Assembly (NCBI GenBank): GCA_001941025.1
Contig: MSHE01000005.1
Location: 90,627-154,626, forward strand
Direction: 5' to 3'
From: Lachnospiraceae bacterium Zagget3
Lineage (GTDB): Bacteria; Bacillota_A; Clostridia; Lachnospirales; Lachnospiraceae
Length of the DNA stretch: 64,000 nucleotides
Below the pieces are notes generated by a model that saw only the letters and a list, made by a program, of their open reading frames with translations, did no database searches and was not told the origin of the DNA. Positions 1 through 7,890 of this stretch are shown here, piece after piece. The translations under genes were made by a program, and so were the position numbers. Each line of letters starts with the position of its first letter. Position 1 is the stretch's first letter.

Positions 1-454
1 AATCCGGATGCAGCAGGGGTTCTCCGCCCGTGAGCGTCACCTGCTGTACGCCGCATTGATCCAGATCGGCAATGGTCTTTTGCCATTCCTCCCGCGAAAA
101 CTCCTGCATCATGGGCGCATTGTCCGCGGCCATAAAACAGTGCAGGCAATTGTAGTTGCATTTGCCCGTGATCGCCCAGTTGGCTTTCGGAAAATAGTGG
201 TTGTCACAATAGCGCGGCTTCTGCCATTCGCTCCACCGCTCCCCCTCCTTCGCGGGACGGATGATGCCATTGCAGGTAAGCGGGGGCGGTACTTCCTCCA
301 CCGGAATGTCCTGTCTCCCGTCGCAGCGCATCAGAAAAAAATAGTCCTCCTCGGGGAGTTTGATCGCTCCGAGCCGGCCTTTTTTATAAAGCGCGTAGGG
401 CACCCGCCGCCAGCCGCGCAGCGCGATGTCGTCACATAAGATCCATTTCGCCAT
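1..454 (-). CDS. Radical SAM protein, probable peptide-modifying enzyme (3' part off window)
   Basis: The first 151 codons of a gene that runs off the left edge. About 95 residues of N-terminal region precede the radical SAM cluster motif CNYNCLHC (CxxxCxxC, near residue 101), which binds the [4Fe-4S] cluster that cleaves S-adenosylmethionine. A GGEP motif follows near residue 144. Its ATG shares one base with the TAA of the upstream ABC exporter gene (TAATG), so it is the last visible gene of the RiPP operon. By context I infer that it modifies the Cys-containing precursor cores, for example by thioether formation. The C-terminal half, where a SPASM domain would show, is not visible, so substrate and chemistry are unproven. 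Confidence 0.85.
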   Translation of the reverse strand, partial: MAKWILCDDIALRGWRRVPYALYKKGRLGAIKLPEEDYFFLMRCDGRQDIPVEEVPPPLTCNGIIRPAKEGERWSEWQKPRYCDNHYFPKANWAITGKCNYNCLHCFMAADNAPMMQEFSREEWQKTIADLDQCGVQQVTLTGGEPLLHPD

Positions 455-2658
455 TATTCTTCTCCCGTTTCCTCTCCGGCATCCAGTCTCTGCCGCTCCA
501 CGAGCTCCGCAAAATAACCGCCCAGGGCGATCAGCTCGTCGTAGGTCCCGTCCTCCACGATTCCGCCGTCCTGCAGCACAAGGATGCGGTCGCACTGACG
601 TATCGTGGAGAGCCGGTGCGCGATCACGATACGCGTGCAGTCCAGCTCTGCCAGCGCGTCGGACACCTGTTTTTGCGTGATGTTGTCAAGCGCCGAAGTC
701 GCCTCGTCCAGCATCAGGATCTTCGGGTTCGGCGCGATCGCACGGGCGATCATCAGCCGCTGCCGCTGCCCGCCGGAGATGCCTCCCTGTCCTTCCGAGA
801 TCACGGTGTTCATGCCCATGGGCATGCTCCGGATGTCGTCCGCGATGCCCGCGATCTCCGCCGCGCGCCACGCGTCATCCAACGTCAGCTCCGGCGCGGA
901 GATCGTGATGTTGGAAAAGATATCCCCCTGGAACAGGCTGCTGTTTTGCATCACCACGCCGACATGGCTGCGCAGCGACTTTAAGTCCACCCGGGTGAGG
1001 TCCTTCCCGTCGTAATAGACCGCGCCCTTTTGCGGTGTCTCGAATCCGAGCAGAAGGCGCATCAGCGTAGACTTGCCGCAGCCGGTCGCGCCGACGATCG
1101 CCACATACTGCTTCGGGGCAATCTTTAAGGAAAAGTCGTTGAGCACGAGCGGCATGGTCTCGCTGTAGCGGAAAGAGACGTTGTTGATCTCGACGGCTCC
1201 CGACAGGCGGGTGATCATCTCTTTCCCCTCGGACACTTCCGGCTCGGCGTCCATGATCGGTTTGATCATACCGAGTATCGGCTGGATCTGTGCCATGGAG
1301 ACCGCAAGGGCCGCCATGCCCATAAATGCCCCGGAGACATACCCGTACGCCGTATTGAACGCGTAGTAGTCCGCCACCGAAATGTGGCTGAACAGGGCGG
1401 CGGCATAGAGAGCCAGCGTGCCAGCCAGCGAGATGGCCGTGGTGATCACGCTGTTGATCTTGATAAATGTAGGCGGATTGTATGTCAGCTTTGCGCTCTG
1501 GGAATAGAGGTTCGCCCACCGGGCAAACATGCGCTTCTCCGCGCCCGCCAGTTTGATCTTCTGGATTCCGGAAAGCAGCGAGTAGGTCATGCCGGACTCC
1601 TGTGCCGACAGTTCCATCTGTCTTTTGCTAATCCGCATCTGTACAAACGTCGTCAAGAGCGTCACCCCGACCGTCACGAAGATGATAATCAGGGACGGAA
1701 TCACGAGAGCCGGCGCATAGATAAAGATCTGGCTGATATAGACCAGCGAGAAGATTGACGTCAGTCCCGTGGACATAACGTTCGCGATCAGGGTCTGACA
1801 AAACGTCCCGACATAGGAGGAACGGTTAGAGAGATCGCCCGCGCTGTATTCCTTGAAAAATTCTGCCTTAAGGGAAAAAATCCGCATCATCGTTGCCGAC
1901 TCCACGGCGATGTCGATCCGCGTGTTGATGCGCCCCAAAAGCAGCGATTCGATCGTCGAGAAAAGGAGCGAACTGAGCGACACCCCGATCATAAACACCG
2001 CCATCGCAATGACCACCCGTAGGTTCCCGCTCACCACGATATTGGAAAAGATCACATAGTTTAAGCGAGGGAGCAGCATGCCTAACAGCGTCACCACCGC
2101 GAGTGCCGCGATGTACAGGATAAAATCCGCCGCCCGAAGCGTATGCACCATATAAAAGATCAGATCCCTGACACCGATCGATTTTAACGGAAACGGCTTG
2201 TAGAAGATCATGGCGTCTTCTTCCAACAGATCTTCCGTCTTCTTATTTACTTTCACACGCTTTCCGGTCTTGTGGTCGATAAACGAATAGCCGACCAGAC
2301 CGGTCGGGATCAGCGCCACCAGGCTGCCGTCGTCCTTGCGCACGCCGAGCATCGCGCCGAACGCGTCCTTGTACCACCCTTTTTTCAATGCGATCTCCCG
2401 ACGCATGATGCCGTAAGGGCGCATCAGGTACTCCAGCTGTTCATCCGGGTTCTTCACCTGATCCGGGATCTCCCGCTTCCTGATGCGGAAATATTTTAAG
2501 ATCGCTTCAAAGGCGTCACGCGTTGCCTGCAGATCGTCCTTCATGGCGTTCGAGAACCGGTTGCTGATCACGGCGCCCGCGAGATTAGCGAAGGATTCGT
2601 TGAACACTTCGTCATCGCTTAGTTTTCTTTTTCGGATCTGTTCGTCAAACCAAGCCAT
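454..2658 (-). CDS. NHLM/NHLP-type bacteriocin export ABC transporter, permease/ATPase without peptidase
   Basis: 734 residues. A soluble N-terminal region of about 170 residues has no C39 protease Cys motif. It is followed by a six-helix-type ABC exporter membrane domain and a C-terminal ATPase with Walker A GATGCGKST (about residue 523), signature SGGQRQR (about 626) and Walker B ILMLDEATS (about 645). This matches the second ABC subunit of NHLM/NHLP bacteriocin export systems, which partners a peptidase-bearing ABC protein. Here that partner lies 12 bases upstream. It presumably works with the partner and the short secretion protein to export the Nif11-type precursors. Heterodimer formation is inferred. 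Confidence 0.88.
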   Translation of the reverse strand: MAWFDEQIRKRKLSDDEVFNESFANLAGAVISNRFSNAMKDDLQATRDAFEAILKYFRIRKREIPDQVKNPDEQLEYLMRPYGIMRREIALKKGWYKDAFGAMLGVRKDDGSLVALIPTGLVGYSFIDHKTGKRVKVNKKTEDLLEEDAMIFYKPFPLKSIGVRDLIFYMVHTLRAADFILYIAALAVVTLLGMLLPRLNYVIFSNIVVSGNLRVVIAMAVFMIGVSLSSLLFSTIESLLLGRINTRIDIAVESATMMRIFSLKAEFFKEYSAGDLSNRSSYVGTFCQTLIANVMSTGLTSIFSLVYISQIFIYAPALVIPSLIIIFVTVGVTLLTTFVQMRISKRQMELSAQESGMTYSLLSGIQKIKLAGAEKRMFARWANLYSQSAKLTYNPPTFIKINSVITTAISLAGTLALYAAALFSHISVADYYAFNTAYGYVSGAFMGMAALAVSMAQIQPILGMIKPIMDAEPEVSEGKEMITRLSGAVEINNVSFRYSETMPLVLNDFSLKIAPKQYVAIVGATGCGKSTLMRLLLGFETPQKGAVYYDGKDLTRVDLKSLRSHVGVVMQNSSLFQGDIFSNITISAPELTLDDAWRAAEIAGIADDIRSMPMGMNTVISEGQGGISGGQRQRLMIARAIAPNPKILMLDEATSALDNITQKQVSDALAELDCTRIVIAHRLSTIRQCDRILVLQDGGIVEDGTYDELIALGGYFAELVERQRLDAGEETGEE

Positions 2659-2670
2659 ACCCGCGCCCCC

Positions 2671-4863
2671 TTAATCGTTCGTCACGAGCTGTGTATAATA
2701 GCCGCCCTTGGCATACAGTTCTTCATGCGTCCCGCGCTCTACGACCTCCCCGTGATCAAGGACGACGATCTCGTCGCAGTCCCGGATCGTGGACAAACGG
2801 TGCGCGATGACGATGCAGGTGATCCCGCGTTCCTGAATGGCATTGACCACCTCGTATTCCGTCTTCGCGTCCAGCGCGGAGGTCGCCTCATCCAGAATGA
2901 TGATCGTCGGATCCTGTGCCAGCACCCGGGCGATCTCCAGGCGCTGCCGCTGTCCGCCGGAAAAATCTTTGCCGCCCTCGATCAGGCGGTATTGATAGCC
3001 GCCGTCGCGCTGCATGATGTCCGTGTGGATCTGCGCGTCCCGGGCAGCCAGGATCATCTCGAAATCTTCGATCGAGTTATCCCACATTTTGATGTTGTTC
3101 GCAATGGTGTCTTCAAAGAGAATGATATCCTGATCGACGACCGCAAGGGATCCGGTAAACACGCTGCGGTCAATCTGGTCCTTCGTCTTGCCGTCAAAGA
3201 GAATCTCGCCTTCCCACGGCTGATACAGACCGGAGATCAGTTTCGAGATCGTAGATTTGCCGCAGCCCGTCGAGCCGACCAGCGCAACGCGGCTCCCCCG
3301 TTTCATCTGCAGATTGAAGTCCCGGATGACCGGTTCCGCCAGGCGGGAATAGCCGAACGTCACATGGCGGATCTCCACGTCGCCGGAGAGCTTCGCGTAG
3401 GTCTCGTCACTTGCCGGGGCGTCAAGATCCTCCTCCACATCCGCCGGATACTGCATCACATCTTCGATCCGCTCCATCTGTGTGCGCATCTCCTGCACCG
3501 TCTGGCTGGCGGTGATCAGCGACTGTGCCGGCTGGGTAAACGAAGCCAGGAAACCCTGGAACGCCATGATCATACCGACGGTAAACTGTCCGTTTATCAC
3601 GAGCCACACGCCGGTCATCAACACCAGGGTGTCGGTCAGCGTGGAGATAATGGACGGCACCATGCCCAGATGCGCGTTCATCCTGGCAAAGCGCACTTTC
3701 TGCGTATTCACACTCGCCTGATATCCCGCCCATCGCTGAAAGTATCCGTTCTCTGCGCCGCTGGCCTTGATCGTTTCCACCATCTCGATGCCGGATACCG
3801 TGGCGGCGGAAAGTTTTCCCATGTCGCGCATCTGTACGCGCGTGACATTCACGCGCCTCTTGGAGACCTGGCGCGAGACAAAGAAGTTGAGTGCGACGGA
3901 AGCAAGACCGATCAGAGACAAGGTTACGCTGTAACGCAGCATCACGACGAGATAGAAGATCATCATGATCGAATTGAGGACCAGCGGAACGAACGTATTG
4001 ATCAGTTTCTCCGCCGCGCCGGCATTGTCGGCCTGTCGCGACTGGATATCACCGGCCAGCCGCTGTGAGAAGAATTCCATCGGCATGCGCAGCACATGCC
4101 ACATAAACGAAGAACTGCCCACCACGGTCATCTTGCCGTTGATGCGCAGGGAATAGACAGTATTAGCCCATGCGACGATCACCTGCACAATACACAGTGC
4201 GGCAAACGCCCACAGGAATCCTTGTACCCAATCGGGGTTCTGCCCCGTCAGCAGACGGTCCAGAAAGACCCGGGAAAAGCCCGGACTGATGATGCCGATC
4301 AGCGAAGTGATCAGCGTTGTCAACACCACAAAGGTGATGGCGACGGCCGCGCCCGAAAGGCGTTCTCTGGCGAAATCCATGACAGAGCGCTGCTTGCCGT
4401 CGGGCACAAACTCCTCCGTCGGCTCAAACATCATGCAGACACCGGTGAAGGATTTATTGAAGTCGTCAAGGGAGACGGTATAGCTGCCCTTGCCTGGGTC
4501 GTTTAAATAGGCTTTGTTGCGCCCAAAGCCGTCCAGGACGACAAAATGGTTAAAATTCCAATGGATAATGCACGGAAAGGTCCCCTCTTTCTGCAGCTCT
4601 TCCGGCTCATAGTGGTAGCCCTGCGCCTTCAGGCCGTAACTGCGCGCGGCCTTAAGCACGTTGCGCGCGTTCGAGCCGTCGCGGGAGACGCCGCAGTCCG
4701 TGCGCACCTGTTCCAACGGAACCCACTTCCCGTAGTAGGCGAGGATCATCGCAAGGGATGCCGCGCCACATTCGAGCACTTCCAGCTGCATCACGACAGG
4801 CACCCTTACGTGCCCTTTTCGAATCGGTTGTTTTACCGTTGCTTTCCGTTCCATAGCTGTCAA
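2671..4863 (-). CDS. NHLP-type peptidase-containing ABC exporter (C39 peptidase, permease, ATPase)
   Basis: 730 residues in PCAT order: C39 peptidase, membrane domain, ATPase. The peptidase shows catalytic Cys32 in QLEVLECGAASL, a His near residue 105 in NHFVVLDGF and an Asp near 121 in LNDPGKG. The ATPase has Walker A GSTGCGKST (about 532), SGGQRQR (about 634) and IIILDEATS (about 656). Such proteins cut leader peptides after a double Gly and export the core. All four precursor genes upstream carry a GG motif ahead of their core, which fits directly. It starts 4 bases after the stop of the secretion-protein gene, so the two are almost certainly cotranscribed. Confidence 0.93.
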   Translation of the reverse strand: MTAMERKATVKQPIRKGHVRVPVVMQLEVLECGAASLAMILAYYGKWVPLEQVRTDCGVSRDGSNARNVLKAARSYGLKAQGYHYEPEELQKEGTFPCIIHWNFNHFVVLDGFGRNKAYLNDPGKGSYTVSLDDFNKSFTGVCMMFEPTEEFVPDGKQRSVMDFARERLSGAAVAITFVVLTTLITSLIGIISPGFSRVFLDRLLTGQNPDWVQGFLWAFAALCIVQVIVAWANTVYSLRINGKMTVVGSSSFMWHVLRMPMEFFSQRLAGDIQSRQADNAGAAEKLINTFVPLVLNSIMMIFYLVVMLRYSVTLSLIGLASVALNFFVSRQVSKRRVNVTRVQMRDMGKLSAATVSGIEMVETIKASGAENGYFQRWAGYQASVNTQKVRFARMNAHLGMVPSIISTLTDTLVLMTGVWLVINGQFTVGMIMAFQGFLASFTQPAQSLITASQTVQEMRTQMERIEDVMQYPADVEEDLDAPASDETYAKLSGDVEIRHVTFGYSRLAEPVIRDFNLQMKRGSRVALVGSTGCGKSTISKLISGLYQPWEGEILFDGKTKDQIDRSVFTGSLAVVDQDIILFEDTIANNIKMWDNSIEDFEMILAARDAQIHTDIMQRDGGYQYRLIEGGKDFSGGQRQRLEIARVLAQDPTIIILDEATSALDAKTEYEVVNAIQERGITCIVIAHRLSTIRDCDEIVVLDHGEVVERGTHEELYAKGGYYTQLVTND

Positions 4864-4866
4864 CCA

Positions 4867-5373
4867 TTATTCCGTGTCCGAATCCATGATAAAGGACATC
4901 GGGGCCACGCTGTCCGTCACGATTTCCGCCGCGTAATAGCCGTCTTCCAGACGGTCGCCGGACAGTTCCATACTGTAGACATATTCGCCGTCCTCGAGCT
5001 CGCCGATCGAGCGCAGGTTCTCGCTTAAGTCCTCCGCCGGCATCGCGGAGGAGGAGATCTCCTCCACCTTGTAATCGGCATCGGCGACGGTCACATTCAT
5101 CCCGACTTCAACGGAGCTGACCTCCGAGGAGGAGACATAGCAGGTCACCGTGCCGCCCTGCGCGTGCGCTCCCAGCGTCACGACCGTGTCCAGACGGCCG
5201 AAAATGCCCCACACACAGAAGCCCGCCAGCAGCACGATGATCGCCGCCAGCAGCACCCAGATGGCAGGATTTGTCACCCGCAGGTATTCATTTAACTGGT
5301 CCGGGGAGTTTACACGGTCCAGACTCGACTGCCGAAAGATCTGTTTTTTTTGTTCTGTGGATTCCTGTTCCAT
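4867..5373 (-). CDS. Short NHLM-type bacteriocin secretion protein (HlyD-like membrane anchor)
   Basis: 168 residues. An N-terminal segment with an FRQSSLDRVNSPDQLNEYLR-like stretch precedes one transmembrane helix (about residues 37-58) and WGIFGRLDT, then a small extracytoplasmic domain. The N-terminal third resembles NHLM bacteriocin secretion proteins (HlyD-type adaptors), but the family is usually clearly longer, with a coiled-coil hairpin that is missing here. The gene lies between the last precursor gene (45-base gap) and the C39 ABC exporter (4-base gap). It is probably an accessory or adaptor of the exporter. No frameshift remnant was seen, so the short form looks real. Confidence 0.72.
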   Translation of the reverse strand: MEQESTEQKKQIFRQSSLDRVNSPDQLNEYLRVTNPAIWVLLAAIIVLLAGFCVWGIFGRLDTVVTLGAHAQGGTVTCYVSSSEVSSVEVGMNVTVADADYKVEEISSSAMPAEDLSENLRSIGELEDGEYVYSMELSGDRLEDGYYAAEIVTDSVAPMSFIMDSDTE

Positions 5374-5418
5374 GAAACCGTCCTCTTTGTTCTCTGTGTC
5401 CTTTAAAGTGTCCTTTTG

Positions 5419-5829
5419 TTAGTCGTACTGGACCTCGCAGTAGCCGACGAGGGCTTTGGTGAGGCCCAGATGTAAGCAGGTGCCACAAATATTACTAAGA
5501 TTTAAGACAGAACCTTGCCATAACTTCCTCGTAGCACATTCATCCGTTCTCAAACAGGCGCTCCCATTAAATCCGCTCTCCCACTTCCCGGTAAAGCATT
5601 TCAGACCACTGGACACCACCGTGTACTTTTGCCCGTTCACTTTTGTGGAGCAGCCGCCGGAAACATTCTCCATCTCCTCGTCCGACATCTCGCCAGACGC
5701 GTGCATTTGCGCGTAGAGATCCTCGGCGTCCTGCATCGTGAACTCGTCCATCCCGTTGTCCTTCGCCAGCTGGAGCAGTTCCTCCGCCGACTGTGCTTCC
5801 CTTACTTTTGCGATCATTTCCTCTGTCAT
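5419..5829 (-). CDS. Nif11-type RiPP precursor 1 (transporter-proximal)
   Basis: 136 residues. A Nif11-like leader (MTEEMIAKVREAQSAEELLQ...) ends in MENVSGG near residue 59, followed by a core of about 77 residues starting with Cys. The core has Cys at the first position, in KCFTG, in ACLR, in ECA, in ICGTC (two) and in YCEV near the end. The start is chosen because the leader aligns with its three paralogues and a GGGAGGG ribosome site lies 7 bases upstream. The gene is preceded by promoter block A. No hairpin follows it, so transcription probably continues into the exporter genes. The core is unusually long for a RiPP, and whether all of it is the product is unknown. Confidence 0.86.
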   Translation of the reverse strand: MTEEMIAKVREAQSAEELLQLAKDNGMDEFTMQDAEDLYAQMHASGEMSDEEMENVSGGCSTKVNGQKYTVVSSGLKCFTGKWESGFNGSACLRTDECATRKLWQGSVLNLSNICGTCLHLGLTKALVGYCEVQYD

Positions 5830-5881
5830 CGTTTTGCCCTCCCTTTTGTTATTGTATCTTCGCAAATATATGTGTAATATG

Positions 5882-5910
5882 ATTATAGCATGCCAATAAC
5901 CGGGCCTCAA
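5882..5910 (-). promoter_or_regulatory. Promoter block A of precursor 1
   Basis: On the minus strand TTGAGG (5905-5910), 17-base spacer and TATAAT (5882-5887), with TGC just ahead of the -10 (extended -10). The same element occurs with identical spacing ahead of precursor 3 (7199-7227). The surrounding block of about 200 bases is nearly identical in both places. Confidence 0.75.
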
Positions 5911-5953
5911 TACCATCCCGAAAATATTTATCCACTGGATTCCCTCACAGAAA

Positions 5954-5994
5954 GATAAAGTGTGTAAGTTTTCTGATGACTCACACACTTTATC
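5954..5994 (-). terminator. Hairpin after precursor 2 (likely terminator)
   Basis: Perfect 12-bp stem GATAAAGTGTGT/ACACACTTTATC, extended by a G-T pair and three more pairs around a 9-base loop, downstream of precursor 2 and upstream of promoter A of precursor 1. The trailing strand is T-rich but interrupted (TTTATCTTTCT). Near-identical copies follow precursors 3 and 4. Confidence 0.65.
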
Positions 5995-6042
5995 CGCTCT
6001 AGTCCGATCGGCGCATTGCCATATCGGGGTTTTTGATCAATT

Positions 6043-6465
6043 TCACGATACCTCGCAGTAGCCGGAGCCGGATTTGAAGCCCAGATGGACGCAGCTGCCA
6101 CATGAGTTTGCACCGCTACTCAAAGTATCCCACGTCTTTCTCAGTGACTTATTATCAGTCCTTTCCCAGACCTCTTCAAATTCCCCGCTTTTGGTCGTCA
6201 CATAATGACATGCCTTATATTGTCCTGTAAAGCATTCCGTCATAGAGGTCACCACCGTGTACTTTACCCCGTCCACTTTTGTGGAGCAGCCGCCGGAGAC
6301 ATTCTCCATCTCCTCATCCGACATCTCGCCGGACACGTGCATCTGCGCGTAGAGATCCTCGGCGTCCTCCATCGTGAACTCATCCATGCCATTGTCCTTC
6401 GCCAGCTGGAGCAGCTCCTCCGCCGACTGTGCTTCCCTTGCCTGTGCAAGCATTTCCTCTGTCAT
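6043..6465 (-). CDS. Nif11-type RiPP precursor 2
   Basis: 140 residues. The leader begins MTEEMLAQAREAQSAEELLQ and ends MENVSGG, followed by a core of about 81 residues. The core keeps the family frame: first-residue Cys, a KYTVVTS-like strand, ECFTG, a variable middle (with ACHYVTTK), then SCGSC, VHLGF and YCEV. It ends YCEVS, whereas the paralogues end in an aromatic residue and Asp. It is driven by promoter block B (6528-6557) and has a GGAGGG ribosome site. Exported and leader-cleaved by the adjacent C39 exporter is the natural inference; the modification is unknown. Confidence 0.86.
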   Translation of the reverse strand: MTEEMLAQAREAQSAEELLQLAKDNGMDEFTMEDAEDLYAQMHVSGEMSDEEMENVSGGCSTKVDGVKYTVVTSMTECFTGQYKACHYVTTKSGEFEEVWERTDNKSLRKTWDTLSSGANSCGSCVHLGFKSGSGYCEVS

Positions 6466-6527
6466 AATCCTGCCCTCCTCGTATAAAAGTATTACACATC
6501 GCTGTAGATAAAATTACCGTTTATTTT

Positions 6528-6557
6528 ATTATAGAGACATCACGCGCGGTTAGTCAA
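6528..6557 (-). promoter_or_regulatory. Promoter block B of precursor 2
   Basis: On the minus strand TTGACT (6552-6557), 18-base spacer and TATAAT (6528-6533). The untranslated leader from here to the ATG is nearly identical to that of precursor 4 and quite different from block A. Confidence 0.75.
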
Positions 6558-6643
6558 TGTTAATCCACGCAAACATATTTCTTACATTCATTCAGACACC
6601 TTTTGCGCCCGGAGCAGAGCGTAGACCCGGACCGAAATAAAAA

Positions 6644-6682
6644 ATAAAGTGTGTAAGTTCTCTGATGACTCACACACTATAT
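6644..6682 (-). terminator. Terminator after precursor 3
   Basis: Variant copy of the intergenic hairpin (stem ATAAAGTGTGT/ACACACTATAT with one mismatch), followed on the minus strand by a clear T-rich tail, TTTATTTTTTATTT. This copy gives the best support for the hairpin family acting as intrinsic terminators. Confidence 0.75.
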
Positions 6683-6726
6683 CCGCTCTCGTCTGGTCGA
6701 CATATTACCATGTCGGCGTTTTTTGC

Positions 6727-7149
6727 TCAGTCGAACTGTACCTCGCAGTAGCCGGTGAGGGCTTTGGTGAAGCCCAGATGTATGCAGGTGCCACAAGTAT
6801 TATCACCGGCGAAAGTCATACTAGTAAAATCACCTCTCCATGTACGTCTCAAACTTGAATTGTCTGATCTTAAACAGGTCTTCCCATTAAATCCACTCTC
6901 CCACTTCCCGGTAAAGCATTTCAGGCCACTGGTCACCACCGTGTACTTTTGTCCGTCTACTTTTGTGGTGCAGCCGCCGGCTACATTCTCCATCTCCTCA
7001 TCCGACATCTCGCCAGACGCGTGCATCTGCGCGTAGACATCCTCGGCGTCCTCCATCGCGAACTCGTCCATGCCGTTGTCCTTCGCAAGCTGGAGCAGTT
7101 CCTCCGCCGACTGTGCCTTCCTTGCCTGTGCAAGCATTTCCTCTGTCAT
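6727..7149 (-). CDS. Nif11-type RiPP precursor 3
   Basis: 140 residues. The leader begins MTEEMLAQARKAQ and ends MENVAGG (Ala where the others have Ser). The core of about 81 residues starts with Cys and has KYTVVTS, KCFTGKW, TCLRSDNSSLRRTW, TCGTC, IHLGFTKALTGYCEVQFD. It uses promoter block A. A longer upstream in-frame stretch is rejected as start because the paralogue alignment and the ribosome site place the ATG at 7149. Its core is closest to that of precursor 1 in the middle (GKWESGFNG), consistent with a shared origin in a two-gene duplication. Confidence 0.86.
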   Translation of the reverse strand: MTEEMLAQARKAQSAEELLQLAKDNGMDEFAMEDAEDVYAQMHASGEMSDEEMENVAGGCTTKVDGQKYTVVTSGLKCFTGKWESGFNGKTCLRSDNSSLRRTWRGDFTSMTFAGDNTCGTCIHLGFTKALTGYCEVQFD

Positions 7150-7198
7150 CGTTTTGCCCCCTTTGTCATTGTATCTTCGCAAATATATGTGTAATATG

Positions 7199-7227
7199 AT
7201 TATAGCATGCCAATAAACGGGCCTCAA
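7199..7227 (-). promoter_or_regulatory. Promoter block A of precursor 3
   Basis: TTGAGG (7222-7227), 17-base spacer, TGC, TATAAT (7199-7204) on the minus strand, the same as ahead of precursor 1. Confidence 0.75.
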
Positions 7228-7270
7228 TACCATCCCGAAAATATTTATCCACTGGATTCCCTCACAGAAA

Positions 7271-7311
7271 GATAAAGTGTGTAAGTTTTCCGACGACTCA
7301 CACACTTTATC
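7271..7311 (-). terminator. Hairpin after precursor 4
   Basis: Third copy of the intergenic hairpin, with the perfect 12-bp stem GATAAAGTGTGT/ACACACTTTATC, between precursor 4 and promoter A of precursor 3. Confidence 0.65.
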
Positions 7312-7354
7312 TGCTCTCGTCCGATCGACATATTGCCATATCGGTATTTTTTGA

Positions 7355-7774
7355 TCAGTCGAACTCGACCTCGCAGTAGCCGGTGAGGGCTTTGGTGAAG
7401 CCCAGATGTATGCAGGAGCCACAGTGATTATGGTCGACACCTGTATTCCACGTCGTTCTAAGACTAGAATGGTCTGTTCTAATCAATTCGAAATTATATT
7501 TATTACTCGTACGATTTTCCACCCACTGTCCGGTAAAGCATTTCGTCTGATTGGTCACCACCTTATACTTCTTACCGTCCACACTAACGGTGCAACCGCC
7601 GCCGGAGACATTCTCCATCTCCTCATCCGACATCTCGCCGGACGCGTGCATCTGCGCGTAGAGATCCTCGGCGTCCTCCATCGTGAACTCGTCCATCCCG
7701 TTGTCCTTTGCCAGCTGGAGCAGTTCCTCCACCGACTGTGCTTCTCTTGCCTTTGCGATCATTTCCTCCGTCAT
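7355..7774 (-). CDS. Nif11-type RiPP precursor 4 (promoter-distal to exporter)
   Basis: 139 residues. The leader begins MTEEMIAKAREAQSVEELLQ and ends MENVSGGG, with one Gly more than the paralogues before Cys. The core has SVDGKKYKVVTN, KCFTGQW, a variable middle (VENRTSNKYNFELIR), HCGSC, IHLGFTKALTGYCEVEFD. It has the fewest Cys of the four (first core residue, KCFTG, CGSC, YCEV: five in all), which defines the invariant set. Promoter block B lies directly behind the recU stop codon. Confidence 0.86.
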   Translation of the reverse strand: MTEEMIAKAREAQSVEELLQLAKDNGMDEFTMEDAEDLYAQMHASGEMSDEEMENVSGGGCTVSVDGKKYKVVTNQTKCFTGQWVENRTSNKYNFELIRTDHSSLRTTWNTGVDHNHCGSCIHLGFTKALTGYCEVEFD

Positions 7775-7836
7775 AATCCTGCCCTCCTCGTATAAAAGTA
7801 TTACACATCGCTGTAGATAAAATTACCGTTCATTTT

Positions 7837-7866
7837 ATTATAGAGACATCACGCGCGGTTAGTCAA
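7837..7866 (-). promoter_or_regulatory. Promoter block B of precursor 4
   Basis: TTGACT (7861-7866), 18-base spacer and TATAAT (7837-7842) on the minus strand, immediately after recU. Same as the block of precursor 2. Confidence 0.75.
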
Positions 7867-7890
7867 TTGTAACCTCCCTACATTCAGGAT

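Noticed and set aside
2725..4068. Long plus-strand open frame across the C39 exporter gene
   Set aside because: Shadow of the minus-strand gene; the protein has no domain, and the minus frame shows all ABC motifs.
5830..5988. N-terminal extension of precursor 1 (and the similar one of precursor 3, 7150-7440)
   Set aside because: The stretch holds the promoter, the hairpin and the ribosome site and is nearly identical DNA in both places. The conserved leader starts at MTEEM.
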